This document shows, in pieces, positions 23,602 through 35,555 of a DNA stretch of 64,000 bases. The position numbers and the translations under genes are program-made. The stretch is from contig LNKV01000019.1 of NCBI GenBank assembly GCA_001465935.1, forward strand, positions 1 to 64,000. The letters run 5' to 3'. The stretch is from Clarireedia homoeocarpa (lineage: Eukaryota; Ascomycota; Leotiomycetes; Helotiales; Rutstroemiaceae). Within the stretch, counting starts at the first letter, position 1, and each line of letters starts with the position of its first letter. The notes under the pieces are model-generated. The model ran no database searches. It saw only the letters and a program-made list of their open reading frames with translations, and was not told where the DNA came from.

Positions 23602-24624
23602 TCACCCCAACCACCGCCTAATCACCTTCTCAAACCTCCCAAAATCCTGAATCTGCGGGGAATGCCCCACCCCGTCCAATTCCACCAACGTACAATTCCC
23701 CCCTAACCTCTCCTTCGCCTCCTTTCCCAAAACACTATAATTCCCCAGCACGGCCTGAACCTCCTTCGGCGCCCACGCCTTCCCAATCGCCGTATTATCC
23801 AACTTCCCCACCACCAGCAAACTCCTCACCGAAATCTGCCCCAACTGGTACAAGATGGGCTGCGTAAAAACTGCATCCGTGACCAGCGCCATGTTCCACG
23901 CAAAGGTGCGTCCCTCGGCACCTTGGTACACGGCGAGCAGCATATTCACCCAGATGTCGTAGGCTGGGAGCCAGGTCCCGCCGTAGTAGGTGGACTGCTC
24001 GTAGCTTTTGATGCTGGTGAATGTGGTGGCGAGTTCGGTGAGGAAGGTTTTGTCGGGTGCTTGATAGGGCACGCCTTTGGCTTGCCAGTCCTCGAGGCCG
24101 AGCGGGGAGACCATGATGAGTTGGGTTACTTGGGAGGGGAAGGTGAGGGTGTAGCGTGCGGCGAGCATGCCGCCCATGGAGTGGCCCATGATGGTTGCGG
24201 AGGTGATGTTGAGGGAGTGCAGGAGTGCGTTGGTGTTGGTTGCGAGTTGGTGGAGGGAGAATTGGTAGGTGAGTGGTTTGCTGGATTTGCAGAAGCCGAT
24301 TTGGTCCGGGACTATGAGGCGGTAGCCGAGGGCAGAGAGGGAAGCGATGGTGGTGTTCCAGGTCGCGCCACAAAAGTTTTTGCCGTGGAGAAGAGCGATC
24401 ACACCTTTGTAGGGGGTGTGACGGGATGGGCGTACGTCCATATATGCCATTGTTAGAGGCTGTTGTTGGGAGGTGAAGTTATAGAAGTGTACTGGGTAGG
24501 GGTACGTGAAATTGAGACCTCCTGGTGCGGGGTCATCGTTTCTGATGTGCAGAGATATTGTGCTAGTGGTGAAACATGTCAAAGTGACAAGTGCGACGAC
24601 AAGTCTTGTGAAAATCATGATCAA
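23602..24624 (-). CDS. Secreted alpha/beta hydrolase
   Basis: Intronless 340-residue alpha/beta-hydrolase-fold protein. A likely signal peptide occupies residues 1 to about 24 (hydrophobic run after MIMIFTRL). The fold markers are an oxyanion-hole segment VIALLHGKNFCGATW, the nucleophile elbow GHSMGG with the catalytic serine, a candidate acid in VVGKLDNT, and the final histidine in DGVGHSPQ. Several NxS/T sites suit a secreted glycoprotein. It resembles epoxide-hydrolase/haloperoxidase-type hydrolases, but the substrate is not predictable. Two in-frame ATGs occur at the start (MIM); the first is used. Confidence 0.9.
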   Translation of the reverse strand: MIMIFTRLVVALVTLTCFTTSTISLHIRNDDPAPGGLNFTYPYPVHFYNFTSQQQPLTMAYMDVRPSRHTPYKGVIALLHGKNFCGATWNTTIASLSALGYRLIVPDQIGFCKSSKPLTYQFSLHQLATNTNALLHSLNITSATIMGHSMGGMLAARYTLTFPSQVTQLIMVSPLGLEDWQAKGVPYQAPDKTFLTELATTFTSIKSYEQSTYYGGTWLPAYDIWVNMLLAVYQGAEGRTFAWNMALVTDAVFTQPILYQLGQISVRSLLVVGKLDNTAIGKAWAPKEVQAVLGNYSVLGKEAKERLGGNCTLVELDGVGHSPQIQDFGRFEKVIRRWLG

Positions 24625-25555
24625 CCCAGCTATAGTAGATGGATTTCACCTCAACTGGTTGTGCTGATATTTTCTTGTACAGACTCTCTGTAAATGAGAA
24701 CCGCACATCTAAAATTTATCTGCAGAATATTTCTACCCCACTCCGGCTGAATACATGCAGCAGTCAAACGACCCACCTGGGCCATCTTACCCGAACCTAA
24801 CTGGAAATCATTTTGATGTCCGCAACAAGCAGAGATATTGAGGTTAATGAACCCTGAAATTGTGTCAGTTAGAAGTTATACGAATGTCCCAAGGCTGATG
24901 AACTAACATTTAGGTTCATCCGTTGTGTGCCAATTGCTCTTGTCAACTTCCGGTATTAGTGGTATGAAGTTTATAAACAACATTCATTAATACACCTGAT
25001 TTAATCAATAATTAGTCTTTGAATGAAATAGTTTAATAGCGGACATGGTTAATTATCATATAACGTATATATTGTCGGTAGACGTGTAATTCCGACCCTC
25101 TAGATGCACAACACACCATGATCTCATTTTAGCAGTATATCTTTCCATATAAAAACATACACTTACCAGAAGGTGCAAGGTGATAGCCGGTTCAATAAAA
25201 ATCTCTGTAGCTGGACAATTCACCAACTCAAGAGACACGTAGCGAAATAGGGGAAACGTTGATATATTCCACAAGTAAAAAGTTTGTTGTCTTAATATTG
25301 AAGAGAGGACTTTCGTAAAATTCATATCGAGATATAAATGAACATACTATTTTCGCAAGCTACACCTGGGATTGTCCCAGATAATTTCTTTCTCTCGTGG
25401 TGGAACAAGGAACAATTTTGATGGACAAAGAAACTCTGCTTTCAGGAAGGTGCCTATCATTTCAAAACAAAACAACTAAACCAAGCACCTTAATTCTTTG
25501 CCATAAATATCTGAAAATCAGAGATTCGAATTGCGGATGATGGTGAAAAACAATC
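24625..25555. other. Intergenic region, AT-rich
   Basis: 930 bp of AT-rich sequence between the 5' ends of the hydrolase (-) and the OTU-like gene (+). An 89-codon minus-strand frame (25325-25056) shows no recognisable feature. No gene is called. Confidence 0.6.
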
Positions 25556-27930
25556 ATGCATGGTGAACATAGTCGTTGCTTTGCAGTTCCACATCAAAGG
25601 CGACCCCGCCAGCATAGCAATGCGAATATAAATGTTACTTCAGAACCGGAATCTAGTCAACCCAGTCGATTTATGCGACATCATGAAAAATTCGTAAATA
25701 TGCAAGGGGCCAGGCAGACGGCATCGATGGATGAAGACGTAGAAATGGCTTCTGCAAGTAGAGATATCAAACCTATGACCAGGAAACGAAAAGCGGACGC
25801 ATCTCCCGAACTATTAGCTGCGAAAAGGAACCTTAGAAATTGGAAGGGGAAAGATAAAGAAGAGCGCGAGAAAGCTGAAGAGGCAGCAGAGGGAGAAGGA
25901 GAACCAGAAGGCACTGAGATGGAGAATGACAAGCTGGAAGCGTCCTCTACAACAACTGTCAAATTGGCTGAGGCATTGCAAATCACCCAAAGGCGACTTG
26001 CAGAATCCAACGCGCAATGGAATCAATTCGCAAAAGCTGCAGAAAGAATCGGAGTATACCCTGGCGCTGGCTTTAGAGTTCTCAAGGAGACTACTGAGCG
26101 GCTTATGAAGGTAGTTGGAGCGTATTTACTACCCGGATCTATTCCGAAGGAAAACCTTGAATCAGAAAACCCCCCAAAGAATAAAAGAAGACGAGAATAT
26201 TCACCAGTAGATCTACCAGCGAAGAAAATGAGAGACACGACTAATCGTTCAATGATCCCGCCAGAATTGAAGGAAAACTCACCTCGAACCCCTTCAGCGC
26301 CAAGAGAAAGGCATGAGGGGATCTATCCACTAGAAAAGGTCCTACTCACTCCATCAGAATGACCCAAGGCACCAGTAAACTAAAATACTGCTGGCTACCC
26401 CATTATAGTAATGGTAAATTGATTTGCTAACTCCTGAATTACCAGCTCCGCCAACGGCGCCCGCTACAAGAAAGCGAATGGGCACAGGATCTGAAGCCAT
26501 CCTATGCCCCAAATATCACTCAAGGTAGTAATGCCTGCTATATCCCATGTTTTCGCGAATACTAAGGTCACCACAGCTGCTGAGAACTTGGAACCTCCTC
26601 ATGCGGCCCAACTGAAAGCGCTTTTCAAACCCCTACTCCAAAGCGCAGAGGTGAAGAAGGAAGATGTGGTCATTGATCTCATCTCAGAAAATTCCTCAAC
26701 AGTAAGCAGGACAGAAGTACAACTTGAACCCGCAAGCAAATCTCCTACCGTCCGCGGAAAAGTCCATGATGGATTTGTGGAGCTAGCCATCGGTGATGGC
26801 AGAGCAGCCGAAGCATTCGGTGGAGCGGTACTTGGAGATACGGAAAGAAGTGTCATCATTGAGATACTATCATCGACTGGAAGTAAGGAAAGTAACAAGG
26901 TTGAGTCTGAGCCGGACCTTATACCAGGCCCGCTGAACTGGGATCACGAGTATATGGGGGGTGTGATTGATGGGAATAGAGGGATACGTAACAGCATCAT
27001 GGCCGGCGGTGCTCCACCCCCACTGTTCGGAAAGCCACTTGTGGTGTTGAGTAGGGCTCAAGCGCGGATATATCCATTCATGGGCAACATTCGATTCCGA
27101 TCGGTTACCGTTCCTGGTAACGGGAATTGTTTCTTCAATACCAGTAAGTCATCGAGATGACACTCGTAGTTTTCAGATTTTGCGATGTAGAGTGAATTGT
27201 ACTGATGATTCTGTCAGTTTCTCTGCTGCTCTATGGAACGACACGGTATTGGAACCATGTTAAAGGAGCGCATTATTGGTTCTTCCGAGAAGTGCTTCTA
27301 GATGAGGACCATCCAAGACATGCAATGTACACTTATTTGAACGGAATGCAGCACGGAGGTGACAATAAGAACCTCTGGGAAGCTTTGTCGATACCAGAAG
27401 TATATCTTACTAAGGACTGGTATTGCATAATGGGACCTTTGATGTGCTAACTCTGATTCCAGGCATGGCAAAGCGGTGACTTGTTCCAGGTTACCGCAGA
27501 TATTTATGGTCTATTCATTGTGACCTACGAGATTACTCGATTCAGCGAACCTGTAGTCAACATTTACGGTGATTACAACTCTAGGCACGTCTTCTGCCAC
27601 ATCGTAGGCGGGAATCATTGGCAACCGCTATGGCCTACAGTCGATCCTTCCGAAGTGATCTTTCCATATCCTGACGGTGTTACAGTGAGGCCAAAACCTG
27701 GAAGAATGAAAACTCGCTTGGCCAGAAACGCTCCTCTTCCAGTACCAATCCAAAGACCCAAGATCCCAAGAGTTTCGGATTCTATCATGGCGAGAGTTCT
27801 AGGCTTCAATATGGGTGATGGATCGATGGACCTGGCTAAGTTCTCAAGAGACCGAGATGTGGAGGCTGAACAACTAAGCAGAAGCTTTCCCGCATTGAAG
27901 AGCGAGATAATGATGTGGGTAGGAAGATAA
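25556..27930 (+). CDS. OTU-like domain protein, paralogue 1 (tentative model)
   Basis: The C-terminal half is OTU-like (ovarian-tumour cysteine protease fold). The core VPGNGNCFF with the cysteine nucleophile position is followed across an intron by SLLLYG, then WFFREVLL, FQVTADIYGLFIV and the histidine motif GGNHWQPLWP. The usual Asp before the Cys (GDGNC) is Asn here, so activity is uncertain. The N-terminal half is charged and Lys/Glu-rich, with basic clusters (TRKRK, KNKRRR) that may be nuclear signals. Proposed exons 25556-26338, 26446-26524, 26577-27143, 27218-27399, 27463-27930 give 692 residues in phase. The last two introns are well supported; the first donor (GTCCTA) is weak. The first open frame (to 26362) could instead be a separate gene, with the OTU part starting near 26504. 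A paralogue follows immediately. Confidence 0.6.
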
Positions 27931-28456
27931 GAGCAGGAAGTCCCTCCGCAGGAAGATAATCGGAGAAGGACAATTTAGGTAAGTAAAAATCTTGGGAGAA
28001 GGGCAACAGCGGTGTGCGTAACTGTTGTTGCATATTGCAGAAGGTACCGAGCGAAGACGCAGCATCATCTGGAATAGAAGGCGAAGGATAGCGTAGAAGA
28101 AGAGAACCATGAACATATGATATTCGGAGCTCAGAGAACGACGGAGCGTACCCGAATATATTGCTGCACCTAATTCCTGGATTATCGAAATCGTAGTGGT
28201 TCAATCAAGCAGAGATAGGTTAGAAATGAGTTTCAGTGCATAACAACTATACCGTCTGATTGATAAGAGAGTGTGAAGTATATAGCAGTCATTTGTTGAC
28301 GGTACCGTATTCCCTAATGCCCCGCATCCGGAGTCACAGACTGATAAAGGTTTCTTTGTTTCGCAAAACAAAAGATAGGTTTTATGGTGTGTGACTACTG
28401 TAGCTCGGGTCCTATCACAAAACCCCGAACCTGACTATCACTTGTATTTGCCCGCC
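27931..28456. other. Intergenic region between the OTU-like paralogues
   Basis: 526 bp between the tandem OTU-like genes. The open minus-strand frames here have no recognisable content. It presumably holds the 3' UTR of the first copy and the promoter of the second. Confidence 0.5.
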
Positions 28457-29693
28457 ATGTCAGACATTGTAGTTGATGACGATGATGACCCTCGTATCAC
28501 GGGAAGCAACATTCCATATATACCAAGACACAATGGGGCGTTTGATGTTTATGCCTGGCTTAGCCAGTTTCACGATGCAGAAATACCTCCTCTACCAGTG
28601 GTGTTGATGTGAGTAGTATCAATTCCTTCCACCAGATTTGGCCCGATGGCATGTTCAACATTTCACCGTCTCTCGATGTACTAAATGTTGTGGCTCCTGT
28701 TTCGTGTTCCCTTATTGGAGGTTGTAATGAGACTGACGACCTCCGGTGTTCTAGAGACACTGAGGATATGAGACTAGATTATACGAAATCTTGGGCCCAT
28801 TTGATGGAGAGCCTCGCTTTCTCGGAAGAAAATATCCTAGGTTATCCTTTAGTGGAAAGGATCCCACTGGCTGTCGTCCGCAACCGTGATCACTTGGTTA
28901 CCGATAACTATTACAGAGCTGAAAGCTGGTATATGTCTGGTATTATGCCTCGATAAGTGTATGGCGAGGGGAGTCACTGACGTCATATACAGTATCGGTG
29001 TTGATATATGGGCATCAAAGATGGTGGTTTCTGGTGAAGGCGGAGCATGCACTCTTCTTTAGAGCGGTTCTTAGTGACCCATCACATGAACGCCATATGC
29101 TATACAGGCGTATCAACGAGGAGTTGACTGGCCCGAATGGCTTCAATCTGATGGAGCGGCTCTCGATACCACATTGCGACGTTCACCACGAACAGATTCA
29201 ACAAGTCACAGCAGACCTGTACGGGCTATTCCTCGTTGTTTTTGTGACACGTCGTAATGGATTCCAAGAACTTATTAGCTTGCAATCTAGAGGCGTATAC
29301 AACGCGACGCATAAGATGATTCGCTTTAGTGCCTACCGTAGAAACGGCGAGTATAGGGAGATCTACGAACCGATGATCGTTCAACCTAGTAGAGATCCTA
29401 TGATGGCCGAAACTGAGTGGAGATTCCCTAGGGTCACATATGACTCAACGAGACATTTGGAGCAAATGCGCGGCTACAAAGGGTCGGCCGCCGACAGCGA
29501 TGGCGCTCGTCACCCATTGAGAAAAGATCCCCTAAGCCAAGAAGTTCCAAACGCACTTGCGCACTTCAAGCGCCCGAGACTCAGTGCAGAGCATCTTGAG
29601 ATAGCTTTGGGTTGTCAAAATGGCGATCCGGACAACCCGAATACTTGGTATGGTGGCCCAGTCCGCTGGACGCTCCTTGCACAACGCACCTAG
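28457..29693 (+). CDS. OTU-like domain protein, paralogue 2, probably catalytically inactive
   Basis: 345-residue tandem paralogue of the preceding gene. Proposed exons 28457-28608, 28755-28939 and 28993-29693 join in phase; the second acceptor (at 28754) is less certain. Shared landmarks with the first copy are LLYG/LIYG, FFREVLLD/FFRAVLSD, LWEALSIP/LMERLSIP and QVTADIYGLF/QVTADLYGLF, and the intron before the YG motif is in the same place and phase. Aligning backward from that motif puts Ser (AESWYM) where copy 1 has the nucleophile Cys, and Glu (NGEYREIY) where copy 1 has His (GNHWQPLW). Both catalytic residues therefore seem lost. The N-terminus is short and carries a DDDDD run. The start at 28457 was preferred to 28391 without strong evidence. 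Confidence 0.6.
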
Positions 29694-30331
29694 CATGCCC
29701 ATACGGAGATAATATGATTGATGTATTCAGTGCAAAACGTTATAAAGGGTGGGAAGTAGTATGGCATCAAACCAGATGAATGCGTCGCGTTGCATTGAAC
29801 GGAGTTTTACTGCCGAGGCTTGTCGTCAATAGTTTGATTTGCGAGCCAAATAGTACAAAGAGCTATTTGTCAATGATTCAAACAAACTCTTGACACTGAT
29901 ATTGAGCATTCGAATTCCAAAAGAGAATTGTGAAAGACTTTGTTCTTATTCGTAGAATCATGTACTGGGCGAGTAGCTGATGACAGACGCGTACAGTAAC
30001 TGCTAAGGTTAACCTTAAACGAAAGAAAGTCCCGTGCCCGGGCGTGCTTTTTCTCACGACGGGTTGACATCTATTATCACAAAAATTACCTGTAACTCGA
30101 AGAGCAACTGCCGGGCTAATACGGAAATCAGATTGAACCTCATGGCTTGCTCATCAAAATTAACAAATCGGGATTATCCGGTCTTGTGTTACTATGCGAG
30201 CAAGCTCCCAACAGCTCCATGTTGAGTCATACGAACGCGGAGCTCGGATTGCTATCTTGTTATCTCATGTCACAGATACATCTCATAATCAGCCATACCT
30301 ACCATCACTTCAGATCCGTTTCTGCAGAGCC
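29694..30331. other. Intergenic region upstream of the P450 gene
   Basis: About 640 bp with no gene seen. The open frame of the P450 extends upstream to 30194, but the natural membrane-anchor start is at 30332. Confidence 0.55.
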
Positions 30332-31844
30332 ATGGGTTTACTCGAGACAGCCCTTGGTCAATTGACCATGAACCCGATTGCGACTCTGAGCATTGCGTTG
30401 ACCTTCCTAGTCTTCTACCAGTGTGTCTACCGATGTACCTTTCATCCTCTGGCGCATATCCCCGGTCCTCTCTTGGCAAAGTTCACGTCCCTCTGGCTAC
30501 ATTACCATGCATACGTTGGCAATGAAGCAACAGTCATACATGAAGCCCATAAGCGTTACGGGCCCTTGGTCCGTGTCTCTCCTCAAGAAGTCGACATCGC
30601 GGATGCAGATGCTATCGCCTCCATATATATATCAAAGGGTGGATTTCCAAAAGCGCCTTGTTACGCAAATTTTGACATCGACGGACACAAGACAATATTC
30701 TCTACGGAGGACACTGAATACAGAGCGTTGAGAGCGAAGTCTGTCATGCCGCTCTTCTCAACAAAAAGTGTGAGAGACAACGAAGCTGCTCTATATGGAT
30801 GTGTGGACAATATGGTGAGGAGGATGCAGGAAGAAGCGAGAAGTGCTAAACCTGTCAACATTCTCAATCTTACTAGAAGTCTTGCATTGGATGTTGTGTC
30901 GACTCATTTATTTATGGAAAACTACAATGGAACATCTGAGAAGGGAGGTCATCTTTCAGCATCAGCATTTGTAGATGCATATGTGGCTGTAGGACGATTC
31001 TTCTACCTACCAAACACTGTTTTCTCTTGGTTGTCTTGGATGATAGACAAATATTTCTCAGATAAACACACTGAAATCTCCATGAGGGTTGTGGACAAGT
31101 TTGTCAACAATTTAGTAGAGTCTACATCCAAAGATGCTCAAAATTACCCTGGCAGATTGCTCAACTTGGGTCTAAGCAAATCCGAGGTCAAATCTCAATG
31201 CAAAGATCTTATGTTCGCCGGGACGGACTCTACGGGTATGAATCTTGCCACAATATGCCGCCAGCTAGTGCTGCATCCTGATAAGTAAGAGAAACTGGAT
31301 GTTTCAGAAATACTCGACAACTTAGCTAACTCGCATCTGTAGGTACGAGAAGCTCCGCACGGAAATCATGTCAAATTCTGGCGCTGGGAATCAAGAGATA
31401 CAAGGCTTGCCATATTTATCTGCGGTGGTTAAAGAAGGCCTACGAATTAGCATGGCGAATCCCACTCGTCTACCGCATATTGTACCTCCAAGTGGATGGA
31501 CATTCAAATCTACTGATTTCCCAGCTGGATCGATTGTAGGTTGTTCAGCCTATGAGCTTCATTTCAATGCACATGCATTTCCAAATCCCTTTGAATTTCA
31601 ACCTGAAAGATGGCTGGAGGGAAATGTGACGAGCGAAGCAAATAAATATTGGTTCGCTTTCGGAGCAGGTAGTAGAGCATGTATCGCAAGGAACCTAGCT
31701 ACCGTGGAGCTTTATATGGGCGTAGAGCGGGTGGTGCAAAGTGATGTTCTTCGCGGTGCGAAATTATGTCAAGATGAGATTGAATTGTATGAATGGTTCA
31801 ATTCAAGTGTGAAAGGCGAGAAGATTGAGCTCATTTGGAACTAA
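30332..31844 (+). CDS. Cytochrome P450 monooxygenase
   Basis: 484-residue microsomal-type P450 in two exons (30332-31284 and 31343-31844). An N-terminal membrane anchor (about residues 14-32) is followed by the proline-rich HIPGPLLAK. The I-helix oxygen-activation motif is MFAGTDSTG, the K-helix ExxR is KEGLR, the PERF-like segment is FQPERWL, and the haem-ligand loop FAFGAGSRACIARN has C431 as thiolate. The intron lies just after HPDK. The family hydroxylates or epoxidises small lipophilic substrates, often in secondary metabolism. No intact biosynthetic partner is adjacent, so the substrate is unknown. An earlier in-frame ATG at 30194 would add 46 residues ahead of the anchor and is less likely. 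Confidence 0.93.
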
Positions 31845-32209
31845 AATCTCTCGTCGGGTAGCGCTGTTGTTATGCACCTCCTGAATGATTTGATTCTCCA
31901 TTAAGCGGGTGCAGTCGTTCAGGGATCACTCAAAACTTCCATGTCCAGATGCTTATTTAACAATAAACGTCTATGATTTCTTGAGTTAAGTTTTGTTCGA
32001 AAAGTCGGTTACTGGATCTTGGAACAGAGATATTAGAAGCTACATTAGAAATAATATTACGAAATCTGGTGACAAGCTTCCATCTAGTACATAAACACCA
32101 AATGCTTGATTCGTTCCTGTTTCGAATCCAACAGTACGCCACTCTCTGGCGGAAGAGCCATATACAAATCTAAATCATTCCAATGATACAAGCACCGGCA
32201 TCAATCTGG
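31845..32209. other. Convergent intergenic region
   Basis: Between the 3' ends of the P450 gene (+) and the next gene (-). AT-rich; no gene seen. Confidence 0.6.
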
Positions 32210-33365
32210 CTACTCCTCTACTTGCGCTTGCCCTTCCATCAGCCATTCCAATCGATCTTCTATCGTCACCCATCCTTTCTTTCCCTGCTTAATAGCCCTT
32301 CCTATAACATCCTTCCACCTATCACAGATTCTATTAGCTTCCATACTTCCAATAGCCACGCGCCTAAATCTCGAGTATGTCGGGACTCACTCATTAAACC
32401 ATTCTTCTTCGCCCATAACCACACACCTCCTCCCTTCCTGCCCCCTCTCTACATCCGCAAACGGCCACACACTCGCCACAACCTCATACCTCTTCGTCCC
32501 CTGAAACACCTTCGTAACACTTGTCCATATCCCCCCAGGAGGCCTCACCACAACCTTAGCATGCGTCACAGGAAACGTAATTGTCGTGTGACCTCTATAA
32601 CCCGTCTGCGCTACCAAGAACAGCAATAGACCTTGCAAGTGCTGAGTTGACAAATTGGTGATTTGCCGTGTTAATATAAACCTGCTCGAATTAGTTTGTT
32701 TCGCAATGAACCTCTTCAACATGAAAATTAAAAGAATTACTGAGCCAGAAAACTCACTCCTTAACTGCCGACCCATCTCCACAGTACATCTTAACCCAAT
32801 CCTCCAACCCATCCAAATGCGGCGCCTCCGCTTCTTTCGACCCACCCCTCCACCCCTTCTCTCCCCACTTGATCACTTTCATGTAATTCATCTTAGCCTT
32901 TCCCTCGCCTACAATCAGCGACATGAGATTCATTTTAATATCAAAATCTACAAATTCGCGGCGCCCAACTATGTGCACCATGGGTTTGGGAGGCAGCGCG
33001 CAGAGGGAGTGTAAGAGGGGGAGGAGGGCAGAAGGATGGTTGAGATGCGCAGCTGTAGACGTGATTTTGGTTTTATCCGAGGAGAGGGTGAATGTAGGGG
33101 GCTGATAGTATGAGTATGGAAGATTGGGAATGCCGGGGAGAGGGGCGGATGGTTGGCGGGCGGGGCGGGTGGGTGGTTGAGAGGGGATGTGTGGAGCGGA
33201 GTAGGCGGGTGGGGTGGAGATGTCGTGATCATTACCAGAGTCTTCATCTAGGAAGTCACTTTGATCTTGGGTGGTTGAGGGACCGGCTTCTGCTCCATTG
33301 GAGGTAGGGTATGAAGGCTCGAAATACCCTTTGGAGGCTGAGGTTGAGGAATTTTCATGTGCCAT
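32210..33365 (-). CDS. Conserved fungal protein of unknown function
   Basis: 344 residues from three exons (33365-32758, 32681-32391, 32345-32210) that join in phase. I do not recognise a named domain. The first 110 residues are Pro/Ser-rich and probably disordered (PPAY, repeated SQPP/APLP motifs). From about 115 the sequence is ordered: HIVGRREFVDFDIKMNLM, then across intron 1 EFILTRQITNL, GYRGHTTITFPVTHAKVVV and GTKRYEVVASVWPF. These blocks have the look of a conserved beta-rich domain with a Trp-rich C-terminus. The last exon is helical and basic. No signal peptide or membrane segment is evident. It is convergent with the P450 gene and close to bystin without an obvious functional link. 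Confidence 0.8.
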
Positions 33366-33667
33366 TATGGAGGTTTTCGGATTCTTCGCAACCAGTGTTC
33401 CAAATTCACTTGAAAATTTAGTCTACTGGAAATAAATGAAGTAAATGAGCCATGTGAAGAAAGGAGTCAAGGTTTATTAAGGATGCTTATGGGAAAAATC
33501 ATGAGATCTCTTGCGACTCAGCTTCTGTGGCTGTGCAAATAATGCTGCCTAGAAATTCGTCACTCGCGGCAGAAACGGCTACCAATAACCGACAAATAGG
33601 ACGAAATGAAGCATTTGAAAGATGGAGGAAGTTGACCAAGTTTTATATTCTTCGAAATTGGGACAAA
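33366..33667. other. Short intergenic region
   Basis: About 300 bp between two minus-strand genes. No gene seen; an 89-codon plus-strand frame overlaps the end of the bystin gene in antisense. Confidence 0.55.
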
Positions 33668-35188
33668 TTAATCTATCATCATGGTATCATCGCCATCAAC
33701 TGTAGGACCTTCAGGTTCCAGAACTACACCACGACCTCTTCCAGCAAGCAACTCCCTCCTCACTTCAGGACCAATGGCATTATGACCTTTTGTTAAAAGC
33801 AAATCTAATAATGACTCTCTCTGATCTTCGGTAATATCGTTTCTGTACCTCTGAGCAAATGCTAGCAGGCACTGATGCCATATCACGGGCAACTTCGTGT
33901 CATTTGACCGCTTCAAACCATCCATTCCAGATTCTAGATCTTCTGGTCGAACACTCGCTGGATCAACGCTTCGGAATCGCATGAAATGGAAGACAAGCGC
34001 ATCAATGACCTGGTACGGTAAAGCATATTTCTTGTCCAATAGAGCCTTAATGAAGATATTGGTAGCTCCACCTCCCTCGGTTCCAGCCGATGATTCCTGT
34101 GCAGCAATGTCGCAAAGTCCCTTGATCGCAGCAGCGGAGTGTAGAACTGGAATTGAAACCCGCACAAGAACACCCGAGATAATGCGTGCTTCTCGTAAAG
34201 TGCAGGTACCACTGGCGACCAGCGGAAATAGGAAGCCCTTGAAAAATGCGGCTGGTTTGTAGAGCCCTTTCTTTAGAGCTTTGAAAAGATGAACATTAAG
34301 GTGGTTGGTGTCCTGAATGTCCTCCCTCACTTTTTCGAGCAGGATCATCTCCATGAATTTCTGCGCGATAGCCGGCGTTCTTGACACAAATATTCTTGTC
34401 GCTTCGTAGCATGCGTTTGGTGTCCACTTGTCGGGGCGAGTAATCTCAATTATGTTTTCCCAATTGGGAACAGTGGGAAGAATCTTGAACGGCTTCGGTA
34501 ACTTTCCTGACTTGTATCGCGACAATATCAGGCCAACTCTGCAACATTGTCAGCACCATCCAATTCTTCTCAAGGAGAGTTGACCTTACTTTGTGTAAAC
34601 CTCTAGAATTTTAGGATGTACCTCGAAGCCATCCTCTGGCGGTCCAGATGCATGTGCTCCAGGCTGTCCAGCTTGTTTTGCTTCGAACTGCGCGATTCTG
34701 TCCATAATCAACGCTGTAAGATCTGTACCCTGTTCCTCCTGCTCTCCACCTCCATCGCCTCCCCATCCTTGCTTGAGAATTTGCGAAGGATCATCTTCAG
34801 CAGGAAAGAATTTTCCAAATGTGTCACGATCCTCCGGGTCCAATTCGATTTCTTCTACTTCTTCTTCTTCTTCGTCTCCCCATTCCTCTCCGTCGTCGTC
34901 GCCAAACTGTGGTTCTTCCTCGTCCTCAAATCTTGACTCAAAGTCAAATGCCGTGTTCGCTTTCGCTGGCCGATCTTCTGCTTCAGCCTCCTCAGCCAAT
35001 TCCTGTCCAATTCTCAAAATTCTTCGCGACGATTTCGAGTCCACGAATTTCTCGCCCTCCTCCTCATGCCTCGACTTTCTCTTGGTCGATTTTGTCTTCA
35101 GTGGTCCACTAGCTGTGAGATCATCTTCGAGTGGATTATGTCGTCGCCCTTGTCGCGAGACATCTTTTGGACTTGTTGCCTTGGGCAT
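33668..35188 (-). CDS. ENP1: Bystin / ENP1, 40S ribosome biogenesis factor
   Basis: 489-residue bystin in two exons (35188-34590 and 34538-33668). Bystin/Enp1 is an essential nucleolar protein of the small-subunit processome and pre-40S particles. The N-terminal third is acidic and low-complexity with a Glu-rich run (about residues 100-120) and basic patches (KSTKRKSRHEEE). The conserved bystin domain spans about 190-460: VYTKVGLILSRYKSGKLPK across the intron, NWENIIEITRP, FFKGFLFPL, CTLREARIISGVL, ALPYQVIDALVFHFMRF and LPVIWHQCLLAFAQRY. Length matches fungal homologues. A housekeeping gene unrelated to the neighbouring clusters. Confidence 0.96.
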
Positions 35189-35555
35189 TGTGTTATGATA
35201 TTAATATGACTTTTCGTAGTTATTGCCAATAGCCGTTTTGCTTTGGAGAGAATTTCGAGAATAAAAATCGAAAAGTTCAAAATTATTTTTCGGTGGTTGC
35301 CGGGGCTAAGATAAGCTTCCCCGCCAATTATCAAGCTGCTTTAATTCGGGCTCGTGAAAATGTAGGGCGGCGCTACCTCGGCAAACTTGGTTCTTATCTC
35401 CGACTACAAAAACATGATAGAGCAATGCTGTCGCCGTTCTTTCTCAATTCTCAAAGCGTCGCAGTGATATCAGATGCCGAAAGGCCCAAGTACTGGATTC
35501 TGTTTCTTCGGTATTCTCTCACAAATATTCACTATATCAAGGTCAATCACAGAAA
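35189..35555. promoter_or_regulatory. Divergent promoter between bystin and the amine oxidase
   Basis: 367 bp between the 5' ends of two divergent genes. No specific element is recognised. Confidence 0.55.

Noticed and set aside
23795..24373. 192-codon minus-strand frame inside the alpha/beta hydrolase gene
   Set aside because: Out-of-frame shadow of the hydrolase, dominated by His/Pro/Arg from C-rich codons.
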